From UBA6522 sp963664945 (GTDB lineage: Bacteria > Pseudomonadota > Gammaproteobacteria > Steroidobacterales > Rariloculaceae), in contig OY761822.1 of NCBI GenBank assembly GCA_963664945.1, positions 4,216,001-4,280,000 of the forward strand: DNA of 64,000 bases, read 5' to 3'. Both the position numbers and the translations under genes were made by a program. Under the pieces are notes generated by a model. The model searched no databases. It worked only from the letters and a program-made list of their open reading frames with translations, and was not told the origin of the DNA. Below, piece after piece: positions 25,888 to 34,205 of the stretch. How positions within the stretch are numbered: the stretch's first letter is position 1; each line of letters starts with the position of its first letter.

Positions 25888-26412
25888 ATGGCCACCCTTG
25901 AAGAACGCCAGGAACTGTTCATTCGGCTGTATACGGCGAACGGACCCGCAATTCGGGGATTTGTACGATCGCTCGTACCGACCCGGGAAGATGCTTCCGA
26001 CGTCATGCAGGACGTCGCCGTCGTGTTATGGCGCAAGTTCACCACTGTCGACGTGGACGATTTCCGCCGCTGGGCGTTTGGCGTCGCCAGACTCCAGGTG
26101 CTTGCGTGGAGGCGCGACAAGGCGCGGGATCGTCACGTCTTCCGCAGCGACATCATCGAGTTGCTCGCGGACCTGAGCGGCGATGCCGCCGACGACATGG
26201 AGGAACAGCGCTACGCGCTTGAAACCTGTCTGAAGCAGTTGCCGGCGCGGCGCCGCAAGCTGGTGCTTCGAGCCTATGGGCCCGCGGTGCGAATCAACGC
26301 CCTTGCCGTGAGCATCGGGCGAACGCCGATGTCCGTCTACAAGGAATTGCACCGAATCCGCACATTCCTTGTCGACTGTACACGGCGAGTCCTGGCCGAA
26401 GGGAGTGTCTGA
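25888..26412 (+). CDS. ECF-type RNA polymerase sigma factor (Rhodopirellula/Verrucomicrobium-type subfamily)
   Basis: 174 residues from ATG 25888; an in-frame extension to 25783 lacks a better start. Region 2 is recognisable in RLYTANGPAIRGFVRSLVP, EDASDVMQDVAVVLWRKF and FRRWAFGVARLQVLAWRRD. Region 4 is CLKQLPARRRKLVLRAYG then INALAVSIGRTPMSVYKEL, a helix-turn-helix. The layout resembles the short ECF subfamily known from planctomycetes and verrucomicrobia that pairs with FecR-like membrane proteins. Its stop overlaps the FecR-like start by one base (TGATG), so they are coupled. Target promoters are unknown; the divergent cytochrome/propeller gene and the nearby receptor are candidates. Confidence 0.85.
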   Translation: MATLEERQELFIRLYTANGPAIRGFVRSLVPTREDASDVMQDVAVVLWRKFTTVDVDDFRRWAFGVARLQVLAWRRDKARDRHVFRSDIIELLADLSGDAADDMEEQRYALETCLKQLPARRRKLVLRAYGPAVRINALAVSIGRTPMSVYKELHRIRTFLVDCTRRVLAEGSV

Positions 26413-27743
26413 TGAAGCATCGAGACCCACGGTCCGACCTGATTGGCTCCTATGTTGACGGGCGCGCGTCCGCGGACGATATCCGGCGGCTCGAGGGCTA
26501 TCTTCGCACTGACGCTGATTTCAGGCGCCTGTTCCTCGAACATCTCAACGTCGACGGCGCGCTGGGCGAGTTTGCGAGCCTCGCCGACGATACTGCCGAA
26601 GTGCCTGCCCGGATTCGACCCACCCGCCTGCTGCCGGGAATCGCCCCAAGGCTTGCTGCCGCCGCCTGTGTGGCGGCGGCTGGGATGGCAGTTTGGGCGC
26701 TCCTTCTACGCCCGGCGTCACTGTCGCCGGATATTGGTACCCGAATCGAGGTGGTCGACTCAACCCGGAATAGCGACTATTCGCTCGGTCAGATTCTGGC
26801 CGAGCCGCACGTCTCCATCGATCAGGGCCGGGTAACCCTGCAACTGGATGACGGCCCGACACTCGATCTCTCCGCGCCCGCGGACGTCGAAGTCATCAAC
26901 GGCATGCACGTGCACGTGCACGGGGGTGATGTAACAGTGGATGTCGGCGATCAGGCGACAGGATTCATAGTCGACACCACAGCGGCCCGCGTCGTGGACC
27001 TCGGTACCCGCTTCGCCGTCAGCGTCGGGGAAACGGGCGAGACGGACGTGGTGGTCCTGGAGGGGGAGATCGAGGTGCGTGAACCGCTCGGGTCGGACCG
27101 AACGTCTGCATACGGGAATCTGATGGCCGGCGATGCCTTGACTGTCGCCGCTTCCAACATCAGCCGCCGGTTGACCGCGGTGGCTATGGAACCCCGGGTC
27201 ACTCGATTGGGTCGTGCCGAACAGCCCGGCGTCGTCACCGGCGTTTCGGACAATGTGACGGATCCGGACTATCGGCGTTTCTATGGACTGGTTCCCGGCG
27301 GTATGCGGAACGATGCACTGGCCTATACGACGATCGGCCGCGCTCGCTGGCGACCCCTCGCCGGCCAGGAGTTCCCGGCGGAGTTACTCGGTGCCGATAC
27401 CGTGCGTACGTTTCACGACGATCGCGACCGCTGGGACCTGGAGATAGCCCTTGAGATCGCCCAGCCATGCACCGTCTACGTGATGTTCGATGCCCGAAAT
27501 CCGGTGGCCGACTGGCTGCGTCGGGACTTTAGCGACACGGGTCTGCAGGTCCGCACCGGTCCCTGGCGGGAAGTGGGCATCGTCGAAGGCATGGCGCCGC
27601 ATGCCGATGGTGGCCTGTACGTGACCTACCAGGTGTGGAAGCGCGACGTTCCATCGGCCGGTGTCGTTAATCTCGGTTCACCGCGCACGTTCGGACAACC
27701 TGGAAACCGCGCCATGTATGGCATTGCGGTGCAACCCTTATAA
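26412..27743 (+). CDS. FecR-like anti-sigma/sensor protein
   Basis: 443 residues. The N-terminal cytoplasmic part (LIGSYVDGRASADDIRRLEG) resembles a zinc-less anti-sigma segment. One membrane helix follows at about residues 78-97 (GIAPRLAAAACVAAAGMAVW). The periplasmic FecR domain has GRVTLQLDDGPTLDLSAPAD, GFIVDTTAARVVDLGTRFAV and VVLEGEIEVREPL. The last 160 residues form an extra beta-rich domain (GRARWRPLAG, CTVYVMFDARNPVADWLRR) that could sense a ligand. Inferred role: signal relay to the ECF sigma factor encoded immediately upstream. Confidence 0.82.
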   Translation: MKHRDPRSDLIGSYVDGRASADDIRRLEGYLRTDADFRRLFLEHLNVDGALGEFASLADDTAEVPARIRPTRLLPGIAPRLAAAACVAAAGMAVWALLLRPASLSPDIGTRIEVVDSTRNSDYSLGQILAEPHVSIDQGRVTLQLDDGPTLDLSAPADVEVINGMHVHVHGGDVTVDVGDQATGFIVDTTAARVVDLGTRFAVSVGETGETDVVVLEGEIEVREPLGSDRTSAYGNLMAGDALTVAASNISRRLTAVAMEPRVTRLGRAEQPGVVTGVSDNVTDPDYRRFYGLVPGGMRNDALAYTTIGRARWRPLAGQEFPAELLGADTVRTFHDDRDRWDLEIALEIAQPCTVYVMFDARNPVADWLRRDFSDTGLQVRTGPWREVGIVEGMAPHADGGLYVTYQVWKRDVPSAGVVNLGSPRTFGQPGNRAMYGIAVQPL

Positions 27744-27750
27744 CGAAGTA

Positions 27751-28848
27751 TCACCGAACGGCGTCGACATAGCCGGCCAGAAATTCCGCAATGTCTTCGG
27801 GAACGTCGTACAGGCTTCTGAGGATCTCGGTGCCCTCTTCGGCGCCGATCAGCGGCAGGCTGAACCCGTACATCGTCTGTTCTTCCGCCTGGTACCCGGC
27901 GTCGCGCGTCACCTGTACGAAGCTCTCGCGCAGAACGTTCACCTGCGCTTCCGGCGTACCCGGCGGCAGCAACGCCGCGTAAACGATATTGTTCACCCGC
28001 GGCAGAATCCACTTGTACAACTCGTAGTATTCACCGGAGGGTTCGGCGCCGGTCACCTGGCGGTAGAAGTCCATGTAGCTGGGAATGTCCGCGGCCACTT
28101 CCAGGGGCGTCACGTTGCCCGCGGTGTCTGCGGACGGGTTATGCCACAGGGGGATGGCCAAGCCTTCGGCAACCAGCGTGGGCTCGATGGAAAACCGGTA
28201 CAGTCCCAGGGAGGCCACCTGTATGTCCACTTCGCCGCGGCGCACGGCGTTGAAAACATCGGCGGCTCCCTGAAAGCCGGTGATGTAGCGGTATTCGGCA
28301 CCCAGGGCGTCCAGTGCCAGCCGGCCCAGCAGATCGAAGCGCAGCGCCGGACTCTGACCGCCAAACCTCAATCCATCCGTGGTCAGCAATTCTTCCGGAC
28401 TCTTCACCCTGTCGGTGCGCACATAAGCCATGTTGGGGCTCAGCAGGCCGCCGACGAAGGGCATGGTGGAGAAGTCGGCCCGCAATCCGGGCTCCTTCAA
28501 CACGGCCGCGGCGCCGTTGGTCGGCGAGAAGATCACGTGCAATCCATCCGGCGCGGCCACTTCCGCACCGTAGTTCCACACCCGCGTGCCGCCGCCGCCC
28601 GGCAGATTCCGCACCACGATGGTGGGTTCGCCGGGAATGTATTCCGACCAGAAGCGTGCAAAGACACGCGCTGCGAGATCCGCACCACTGCCCGGCGTAC
28701 GGCCCACGTAGACGGTGACCGTCTTGCCCTGATAGTAGGGCTCCGATTCCTGCGCGTGGCCGGACGACCCCATGGCGAGACCGGCCATCACCAGGAGGCT
28801 CAGACGCCAGAGGAACGCGCAACCGCCGGAAATTTCGCGTTTCCTCAC
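27751..28848 (-). CDS. TctC/Bug-family periplasmic substrate-binding protein
   Basis: 365 residues from GTG 28848 (GGGAGAG upstream). After a signal peptide, GKTVTVYVGRTPGSGADLAA and IPGEPTIVVRNLPGGGG are the Bug-family opening, with the P-G-G-G loop that binds carboxylates. Later, EVDIQVASLGLYRF and AALLPPGTPEAQVNVLRE match the second lobe. Family knowledge: these proteins bind carboxylic acids for tripartite tricarboxylate (TctABC) transport. No TctA or TctB gene lies nearby, so it is an orphan receptor. It is the last gene of a three-gene operon with a hydroxyacid dehydrogenase and a cupin, suggesting uptake and breakdown of a hydroxy- or keto-acid. Confidence 0.87.
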   Translation of the reverse strand: MRKREISGGCAFLWRLSLLVMAGLAMGSSGHAQESEPYYQGKTVTVYVGRTPGSGADLAARVFARFWSEYIPGEPTIVVRNLPGGGGTRVWNYGAEVAAPDGLHVIFSPTNGAAAVLKEPGLRADFSTMPFVGGLLSPNMAYVRTDRVKSPEELLTTDGLRFGGQSPALRFDLLGRLALDALGAEYRYITGFQGAADVFNAVRRGEVDIQVASLGLYRFSIEPTLVAEGLAIPLWHNPSADTAGNVTPLEVAADIPSYMDFYRQVTGAEPSGEYYELYKWILPRVNNIVYAALLPPGTPEAQVNVLRESFVQVTRDAGYQAEEQTMYGFSLPLIGAEEGTEILRSLYDVPEDIAEFLAGYVDAVR

Positions 28849-28859
28849 GTCATCTCTCC

Positions 28860-29843
28860 CTAAAATACCCGATTGACTGGCGGCTCACCCCGTACTAAAA
28901 CGCGTACCACGTTTTCCCATGCACTGCTGAAGAGATACGCCGAGGCCTGGCGAGTCACGCCGGCGATGTGGGGAGTGAGGAGCAGCTTTTCCGCTGCCTC
29001 CCCCCGAAGCGACAGCAGCGGGTGCGACTCCCGTGGCGGCTCCTCGGCGTAGACGTCCACCGCGGCGCCGCCGATCTCGCCGCGCATGAGGCCATCCGCC
29101 AGTGCGTTCTCGTCAACAACACCGCCCCGAGCCGCATTGATCAATACGGCACTGCGCTTCATGACCGCCAGTTCCGCGGCGCCGATCATGTTTCGGGTTG
29201 CCGTAACCAGCGGTACGTGCAGTGTGACGACATCGGCGTCGGAGAGCAGTTCGAACAGTGGCAGCGGTTTGGCTCCAAGTTCGGCCGCGCCCACCGGGTC
29301 GGCGACGCCGGGATCGCAATACACGATCCTGCTGCCCATTCGCTTGAAGGCGCCCGCAACGGCCATTCCGACGTTGCCAAGACCGACGACACCGACGGTC
29401 AGGCCTTCCAGCCCCGTCACGTTGGTTGCCAGCATGCGGGCCCGGGCTGCGGCATATTCGCCGCGACGAACTTGGCGGTCCGCCCAGCGGATGCGCCGAA
29501 GAAGCACCAGCGCGCAAGCCAGCGCATACTCCGCCAGGGCTGAATTGGAACCCCCCGGCACGTTGGCAACGGGGATGTCCTGCGCCTTCATCGCCGCCTC
29601 ATCCAACCGGTCCACGCCCGCGCCGGTGACCTGCGCCAGCCGGACCGAACTGCCTTCGAACCACGACCCGGGAATCCGCGGGCCGACGGCGGGGATCACC
29701 ACCGCGCCGGCGTGCCTGAGGCGTGACGGAATCGACTGGTCATCCGGCGTAACAAAGGCGATGTCCAGTTCGCGCGGGGGTGTGACGCCGACTCGCAGAA
29801 AGTCTGCTTCGGGCCGCAGACACAGTACGTCAAGTTCTGCCAT
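28860..29843 (-). CDS. D-isomer-specific 2-hydroxyacid dehydrogenase
   Basis: 327 residues from ATG 29843. The NAD-binding motif is VGVVGLGNVGMAVAGAFKRM (about residues 150-169). Catalytic residues are Arg in INAARGGVVDENAL, Glu in DVYAEEPP and His in LLTPHIAGVT, in the canonical order. The N-terminal half (VTGAGVDRLD, NVPGGSNSALAEYAL) is the substrate domain. It reversibly oxidises a 2-hydroxyacid to a 2-ketoacid with NAD(P); the exact acid is not readable. It starts 5 nt after the cupin stop and ends 11 nt before the binding-protein start. Confidence 0.93.
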   Translation of the reverse strand: MAELDVLCLRPEADFLRVGVTPPRELDIAFVTPDDQSIPSRLRHAGAVVIPAVGPRIPGSWFEGSSVRLAQVTGAGVDRLDEAAMKAQDIPVANVPGGSNSALAEYALACALVLLRRIRWADRQVRRGEYAAARARMLATNVTGLEGLTVGVVGLGNVGMAVAGAFKRMGSRIVYCDPGVADPVGAAELGAKPLPLFELLSDADVVTLHVPLVTATRNMIGAAELAVMKRSAVLINAARGGVVDENALADGLMRGEIGGAAVDVYAEEPPRESHPLLSLRGEAAEKLLLTPHIAGVTRQASAYLFSSAWENVVRVLVRGEPPVNRVF

Positions 29844-29848
29844 GCTCT

Positions 29849-30256
29849 TCAACGCCGTTCACGGCGCTCCGCAGTAGTCAGTTCCCCGACCGGAAAGAAA
29901 CACAGCAACTCGAGCGGCCTGCGACCCGTATTGCGCGTGTAGTGTCGCTCCCCCGGCGGCACCAACACGGTATCGCCCGGACCCAGCGGTCGTTCCTCCT
30001 CCTCCGTGCAGAACAGTCCTGTTCCCGAAAGAACATGGATACATTCTTCGCAGTCCGGATGCGCGTGGCGCCTGCGCCCCGGGCCGCTGTCGATTTCCAC
30101 CGGAATCTCGACGTGCCGCAACGTGACCGCGCGCGATCCCGTGGCGCCGGACACGATCTCCCGGGACACCCTTCCGGGCAGTCCAAGCGCCTTCGCCTCT
30201 CCCGCTGCAATGATCAGAGCCATCGAACGATCCTGGTGCTCCATCCAACTGGACAT
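29849..30256 (-). CDS. Cupin-domain protein
   Basis: About 135 residues, with ATG 30256 chosen; ATGs at 30244 and 30226 are also plausible. The cupin motifs are RRHAHPDCEECIHVLSG and GPGDTVLVPPGERHYTRNTG, giving the His/Glu metal set in a six-stranded barrel (FFPVGE near the end). It may be an isomerase or dioxygenase-like enzyme, or a sensor. It is first in the operon with the 2-hydroxyacid dehydrogenase and the TctC-like receptor, so it probably acts on the same carboxylate. Confidence 0.82.
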   Translation of the reverse strand: MSSWMEHQDRSMALIIAAGEAKALGLPGRVSREIVSGATGSRAVTLRHVEIPVEIDSGPGRRRHAHPDCEECIHVLSGTGLFCTEEEERPLGPGDTVLVPPGERHYTRNTGRRPLELLCFFPVGELTTAERRERR

Positions 30257-30344
30257 TATGGATTGACCTGCCCTAGCCTCAAGCATCGTGGGTTATGTTC
30301 GGGGTCGGACCTTTGACACAGAGCCACATTGAGGAGGGCGGGCC

Positions 30345-30488
30345 ATGAAGGAGTATAGCGCGTACGTGGGATTGGACGTCCACAAGGGCACGATTGCGGT
30401 GGCGCGCGAGCTGGTGGGGTTCATCTGGGCGATCGCTTGCGAGGTGAACGACCGGGCCCACGCCAGCCGGACGGCGACCCCGGCGTGA
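30345..30488 (+). pseudogene. IS110-family transposase remnant, internally deleted but in frame
   Basis: A 47-codon open frame with a good ribosome-binding site (GAGGAGG upstream). It begins MKEYSAYVGLDVHKGTIAVA, the N-terminal DEDD motif of IS110 transposases, and jumps directly to RELVGFIWAIACEV, the conserved C-terminal end. About 300 central residues are missing, including most catalytic positions. Both gene ends are preserved, as in a miniature derivative of an IS110 element. Confidence 0.8.
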
Positions 30489-30523
30489 GGCATTCGTGCG
30501 CACGGTATCGGGCATGAAGTATT

Positions 30524-30750
30524 ATCGAGTTTCAGAAGACCCGGATCGCCGAGGTCGATCATGCCGCGCGGCCTCGCCGGAGTGATCTCCAGGGACTTCG
30601 CAACCTCGGCGGCGATCACCCTGGCCAGCGGCGGGGGCACGGCGTTGCCGATCTGACGGGCGCCGTGCCACTTGGTCGCGTGCAGGCGGAACCAGTCCGG
30701 GAAGCCGTGGAGCCTCGCCATCTCCCGCACCGTGATGCAGCGGTCGTAGC
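30524..30750 (-). pseudogene. Duplicated 3' fragment of the cytosine-5 methyltransferase gene
   Basis: About 227 bp that is over 90 percent identical by eye to 32661-32888 in the same orientation. It encodes ITVREMARLHGFPDWFRLHA then ARQIGNAVPPPLARVIAAEV, the motif IX-X end of the methyltransferase. No start or catalytic part is present. The two copies form direct repeats around the toxin-antitoxin pair and the endonuclease remnant. Confidence 0.85.
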
Positions 30751-30812
30751 GGTGATCGTTGCTGTCCGTGAACTACTTGCAATACCACGCGACCATGAAA
30801 ATCCACCACTTT

Positions 30813-30830
30813 GGTAACGCAGCAGTTACC
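30813..30830. promoter_or_regulatory. Candidate toxin-antitoxin operator palindrome
   Basis: GGTAAC-N6-GTTACC lies 8 nt upstream of the toxin GTG start. Type II modules are normally autorepressed through such a palindrome. The site assignment is by position and symmetry only. Confidence 0.4.
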
Positions 30831-30838
30831 ATTGCCCA

Positions 30839-31165
30839 GTGGTCCAAGTCACCGAGTATGTCGATGCCCAAGGTCGCCGTCCGTTCGGGCGATGGTTCAA
30901 CCGCCTCGATAGCCAGGCCGCAACAAGGATCACAGCGGCGCTCGACCGCATGGGACGGGGTATCCAGTCCAACGTGAAGGGCGTCGGGGCGGGCGTCCTG
31001 GAGTACCGCATCGACTCCGGCCCCGGATATCGGATCTACTTCGGGCGGGACGGCGAAACATTAATCGTGCTGCTCGGCGGCGGCACGAAGAGACGCCAGC
31101 AGGGAGACATTGATACCGCCAAGCGGCTTTGGCGGGACTATCGACGCAGACGGAAGGAGGAATGA
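30839..31165 (+). CDS. RelE/ParE-superfamily (HigB-like) toxin
   Basis: 108 residues from GTG 30839. It shows the typical small-toxin pattern: GRRPFGRWFNRLDSQAATRI, then GVGAGVLEYRIDSGPGYRIY, then LIVLLGGGTKRRQQGDIDTA. Basic residues are concentrated at the C-terminus (RLWRDYRRRRKEE). Family knowledge: these are ribosome-dependent mRNA interferases or relatives. The toxin precedes the antitoxin, which is the HigBA order, with overlapping control (toxin stop 5 nt before antitoxin ATG). Both genes are intact although the surrounding restriction-modification genes are broken. Confidence 0.87.
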   Translation: MVQVTEYVDAQGRRPFGRWFNRLDSQAATRITAALDRMGRGIQSNVKGVGAGVLEYRIDSGPGYRIYFGRDGETLIVLLGGGTKRRQQGDIDTAKRLWRDYRRRRKEE

Positions 31166-31169
31166 GACG

Positions 31170-31487
31170 ATGGCATTGACCCGAGATTTCAAGGTGACCG
31201 TGAGGGAACGGCTCCAGCGCGACCCCTCCTTTCGCGAGGCGCTTCTCGAGGAGGCGGTCGATTGTCTTCTGGCCAGCGACGTGGAGACAGGCAAATCGCT
31301 GCTGCGCGACTACGTCAATGCGACGATCGGCTTCGGCGAGCTCGGCGGGCTGACGGACAAGTCACCCAAGAGCCTGATGCGCATGCTCAGCCCGAACGGC
31401 AATCCCCAGGCACGCAACCTGTTCGAGATCATCGGCTGCCTGCAGGAGCGGGAGGGCGTGCACCTCAAGGTCCAAGCGGTCCGGTGA
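31170..31487 (+). CDS. HigA-like antitoxin / addiction-module DNA-binding protein
   Basis: 105 residues from ATG 31170, with GGAGGAA upstream inside the toxin 3' end. The sequence FREALLEEAVDCLLASDVET then GLTDKSPKSLMRMLSPNGNP is the helix-turn-helix antitoxin family that accompanies this toxin type. It would neutralise the toxin and repress the operon. Confidence 0.85.
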   Translation: MALTRDFKVTVRERLQRDPSFREALLEEAVDCLLASDVETGKSLLRDYVNATIGFGELGGLTDKSPKSLMRMLSPNGNPQARNLFEIIGCLQEREGVHLKVQAVR

Positions 31488-31581
31488 CGGGACACGTCGC
31501 GTGAACGGGCGGCCGTGTTCCGTCAAATGATGCGTCTCGCAGGGGCACTGGCAATTGCTTCGGCGTCCTGAAGTTCCCCGC

Positions 31582-31930
31582 TCATTTTGCAAGCCTCTCG
31601 CCAAAAAGCCTCAAAAGCTTGTCCATGGCCTGAAGGGCGTCGTTTGTCTGCTCGGTTACAAGCGCCCGGTCGACGTCCGCAAACCGTCCACGGAACTGAT
31701 CTCCCAGATCGTATTGCGCAGAGTCGTTGATTATTTTCATCCGTGACGAGAATATCCATGTTCGGAGCCCCATCCGGGGCCAAAGCAGCAATCCATCCAC
31801 GGCGCAAGAGTTGACTGAGAACGTGATGCTCCCCTGCAGCTCCGACAATCGTTGAGCTTATCTTGTTCTCTCTTGTGGGCTCACGAGTAATCTCGAATTG
31901 CCTCCCTATCGAGTTCCTTCGCGGGTACAA
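31582..31930 (-). pseudogene. Broken PD-(D/E)XK-like gene fused out of frame to another fragment
   Basis: The first part reads STIVGAAGEHHVLSQLLRRG then NMDILVTDENNQRLCAI, the start of a small predicted nuclease-fold protein whose catalytic core should follow CAI. Instead the sense changes frame: the continuation YDLGDQFRGRFADVDRALVT then LQAMDKLLRLFGERLAK (stop at 31582) is helical, coding-like sequence of another, unidentified gene. It looks like a deletion junction between two former genes. It overlaps the end of the endonuclease remnant. Confidence 0.5.
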
Positions 31931-32536
31931 GCCGGTAGTGCCTTTCCTCGACCACCTTCACTTCGCCCCGTTGTTCCGTCAACTCGAATAATGCGACGAC
32001 TTCGTCGTCCATGAACTGAGCGGCGATGGCCCTGTACCGCATTCCCTCGAATCTTTCCTGCACAAAACGGATGTCCTGGGCAGCCTGAACAGTCCCGACC
32101 CGGTCATTCCCGCCCTTCGCCTGAACCGGAATGACGTAGTGCCGCGCACGATTGCCAGCAGGGCCTGTTCGTCGTCCAGCTTGTAGGCGCGGATCAGTTC
32201 CGGCGTTGCGTCCGGAATGTCTATGGCGACCAGGTCGTCGCGGGGAACGATCCGGCTGATCTTGTCCAACTTGAAGCGGTATCGCCCCGTGCCGGCGAGT
32301 TCGATCACCCATTCCAGCCCGTCGGGTTGCGTCGCGATGACCGGCTCGGGCAAGTCATTGCGGAACCGATACGAATAGATCACGTCGCCCAGGTTTTTCG
32401 GAAGGTCGATGCCCAGGGTCTCCGCCGCGGATTCCAACTCGGTCCTCGCGAACCCGAATTCGCTTTCGCCCTCGCGATAGTGATCGAAGAAAATCGACTC
32501 GATCAGGGCATCGTAGCGGCTGCCCTCTTCAGCCAT
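31881..32536 (-). pseudogene. Restriction endonuclease gene with an internal deletion and frameshift
   Basis: ATG 32536 overlaps the methyltransferase stop by 8 nt, as in a coupled restriction-modification operon. Frame 1 gives SRYDALIESIFFDHYREGES through DEQALLAIVR. At about 32145 the sense moves to another frame, RARHYVIPVQAKGGNDRVG through HYRLVPAKELDREAIRDYS. PVQAKGG is the likely E-x-K part of a PD-(D/E)XK site. From memory of intact homologues, about 40 residues are missing at the junction. The product is presumably inactive; recognition specificity is unknown. Confidence 0.7.
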
Positions 32537-33861
32537 GGGCGCCAACTGCCGCGAGCCGCTCCGCTTCGATATCCACCTGCCTGCGTTTTTTCGCCCCACT
32601 CTTCCGATCACGCCTGCTCGGGGGAGGATCAACTCCGAAATACGCGGCCGCACCTGAAATATCGAGTTTCAGAAGACCCGGATCGCCGAGTTCGATCGTG
32701 CCGTGCGGCCTGGCCGGAGTGATCTCCAGGGACTTCGCGACCTCGGCGGCGATCGCCCTGGCCAGCGGCGGTGGCACGGCGTTGCCGATCTGCCGGGCGC
32801 CGTGCCACTTGGTCGCGTGCAGGCGGAACCAGTCCGGGAAGCCGTGGAGCCTCGCCATCTCCCGCACCGTGATGCAGCGGTCGTGACGGTAGTGGATCGG
32901 CCGGGGGCTCGTGAATGCCCCCCGCGCACCGTCGGTGCCGGCGCGCAGCGTGTTCGACACGCCGTTTTCGTGAAGCTTGAAGAATCGGCTGATCGGTTCC
33001 ACCGTGCCGGGTTGCGTTTCGGCGAAGCGGCGCTGCGAGATCTCCGTATGCCGGGTCCGGGCGCTGGACGTGAGAACGGCTCGGTCCCAATTCCTGACGT
33101 AGCCGAAATGCCAGGCGCTGTTGGAAAGGCAACGCATCTCGCTCGCGTACGCCGACGGCTTGTCGAACGCGCTCGTTGCGGTTGCGTCGTCATCGAGAAG
33201 TTCGGGATGGCGATCGGCGTCCGGCAGGTCTCCGAGCGCATCGCCGCAGGTGGGACTGTCCGGCAATCCGACGATATCCCGCTGGCGCCCCGCGATTCCG
33301 GTCGTCGGTTCAGGATAGGCGGGGATTGGCACGCCGCCGCGCGCGCCAAGTAACGAACAAGCGTTCGCGCGACTGCGGCGTGCCGTAGTTCGCGGCGTTG
33401 AGCACCTTCCAGGGCAACCGCACCGCGTACCCCATGTCCTCGAATTCGGCCACCAGTTCTTCGAGAAACGATCTGTGCTTGCCGACCGTCAGGCCCTTGA
33501 CGTTTTCGAACACGAAGGTCCTGGGCTGCAATTCCGCCACCAGGCGCACGAAGTGACGCACCAACCCGTTGCGCGGGTCGTCCAGCGCGCGATGGCCGAT
33601 CAGGGAGAAACCCTGGCAGGGCGCGCCACCGAACACGCAGTCGACGGCCCGTTCGCCGATTCCGGCCGCGCCCCTGATCCTGGCCGCCGACAGGTTGTCG
33701 ACCGAACGCGGAATCGCGGCGGCGCCGGGAAAATTGAAGTGGTGAACGGCGCAATGAACCGGATCGATGTCCACGGCCGCAACTACATCGAACCCGGCCT
33801 GTTCGAACCCGAGGGTCAGTCCGCCCGCGCCTGAAAAAAGATCGATCCCGATGGGCCGCAT
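32529..33861 (-). pseudogene. DNA cytosine-5 methyltransferase with one frameshift
   Basis: Motif I DLFSGAGGLTLGFEQAGF, motif IV GGAPCQGFSLIGHR with catalytic Cys, motif VI FVFENVKGLTVG and motif VIII NYGTPQSRERLF are in one frame from ATG 33861. At about 33350 (near gttacttggcgcgc on the minus strand) a +1 or -2 shift moves the sense to a second frame, LGARGGVPIPAYPEP. That frame continues through the target-recognition region to motif IX-X (ITVREMARLHGF; ARQIGNAVPPPLARAIA) and the stop at 32529. All motifs survive, so this is a single lesion or an assembly error. It is paired with the endonuclease remnant downstream. Confidence 0.85.
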
Positions 33862-33935
33862 ACCCGGGTTGTCCCTCCTCCCAGTCCTACTTGCCAGTCC
33901 CGGTTTTTCTGCGTCCCCACAGTGGGTCCATGTCC

Positions 33936-33960
33936 CGACCGGACACCCGCGTTCCGGTCG
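33936..33960. other. 8-bp perfect hairpin upstream of the methyltransferase
   Basis: Arms cgaccgga (33936-33943) and tccggtcg (33953-33960) with a 9-nt loop, 75 nt upstream of the methyltransferase start. It could be a control site or a terminator for the vsr-side transcript. Function unknown. Confidence 0.35.
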
Positions 33961-34020
33961 TCACCCCTGTGCTTGCAGTCGCCCGATGCTAGCACGGAAA
34001 CCCCAGATATCGATCGCCCA

Positions 34021-34200
34021 TTACCGCTCACCCACAAAATCTTGTAGCCTGGAAGCCAAGGCCTCCATATCGTCGAGTTCGCACTGCCAGACCACGAGCG
34101 TCTGCCACCCGAGTTCGTCGAGTTCCTCCAGCCTTGTTTTATCGCGAATGACGTGCTCTTCCAACCTCGGTTTCCAGTAATCGAACCTGCATTTTCGGCG
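34021..34200 (-). pseudogene. C-terminal remnant of a Vsr-type mismatch endonuclease
   Basis: The last 58 codons read RFDYWKPRLEEHVIRDKTRL then ELGWQTLVVWQCELDDMEAL, matching the C-terminal half of very-short-patch-repair endonucleases. The N-terminal part with the FHGCFWH-type zinc and catalytic motif is absent; upstream sequence in all frames does not fit. Vsr genes typically accompany cytosine-5 methyltransferases, as here. Confidence 0.65.
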
Positions 34201-34205
34201 ACGTG

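Noticed and set aside
33330..33370. Programmed frameshift in the methyltransferase
   Set aside because: No slippery heptamer or downstream structure is evident at the junction, and neighbouring genes are broken too, so decay or a sequence error is more likely.
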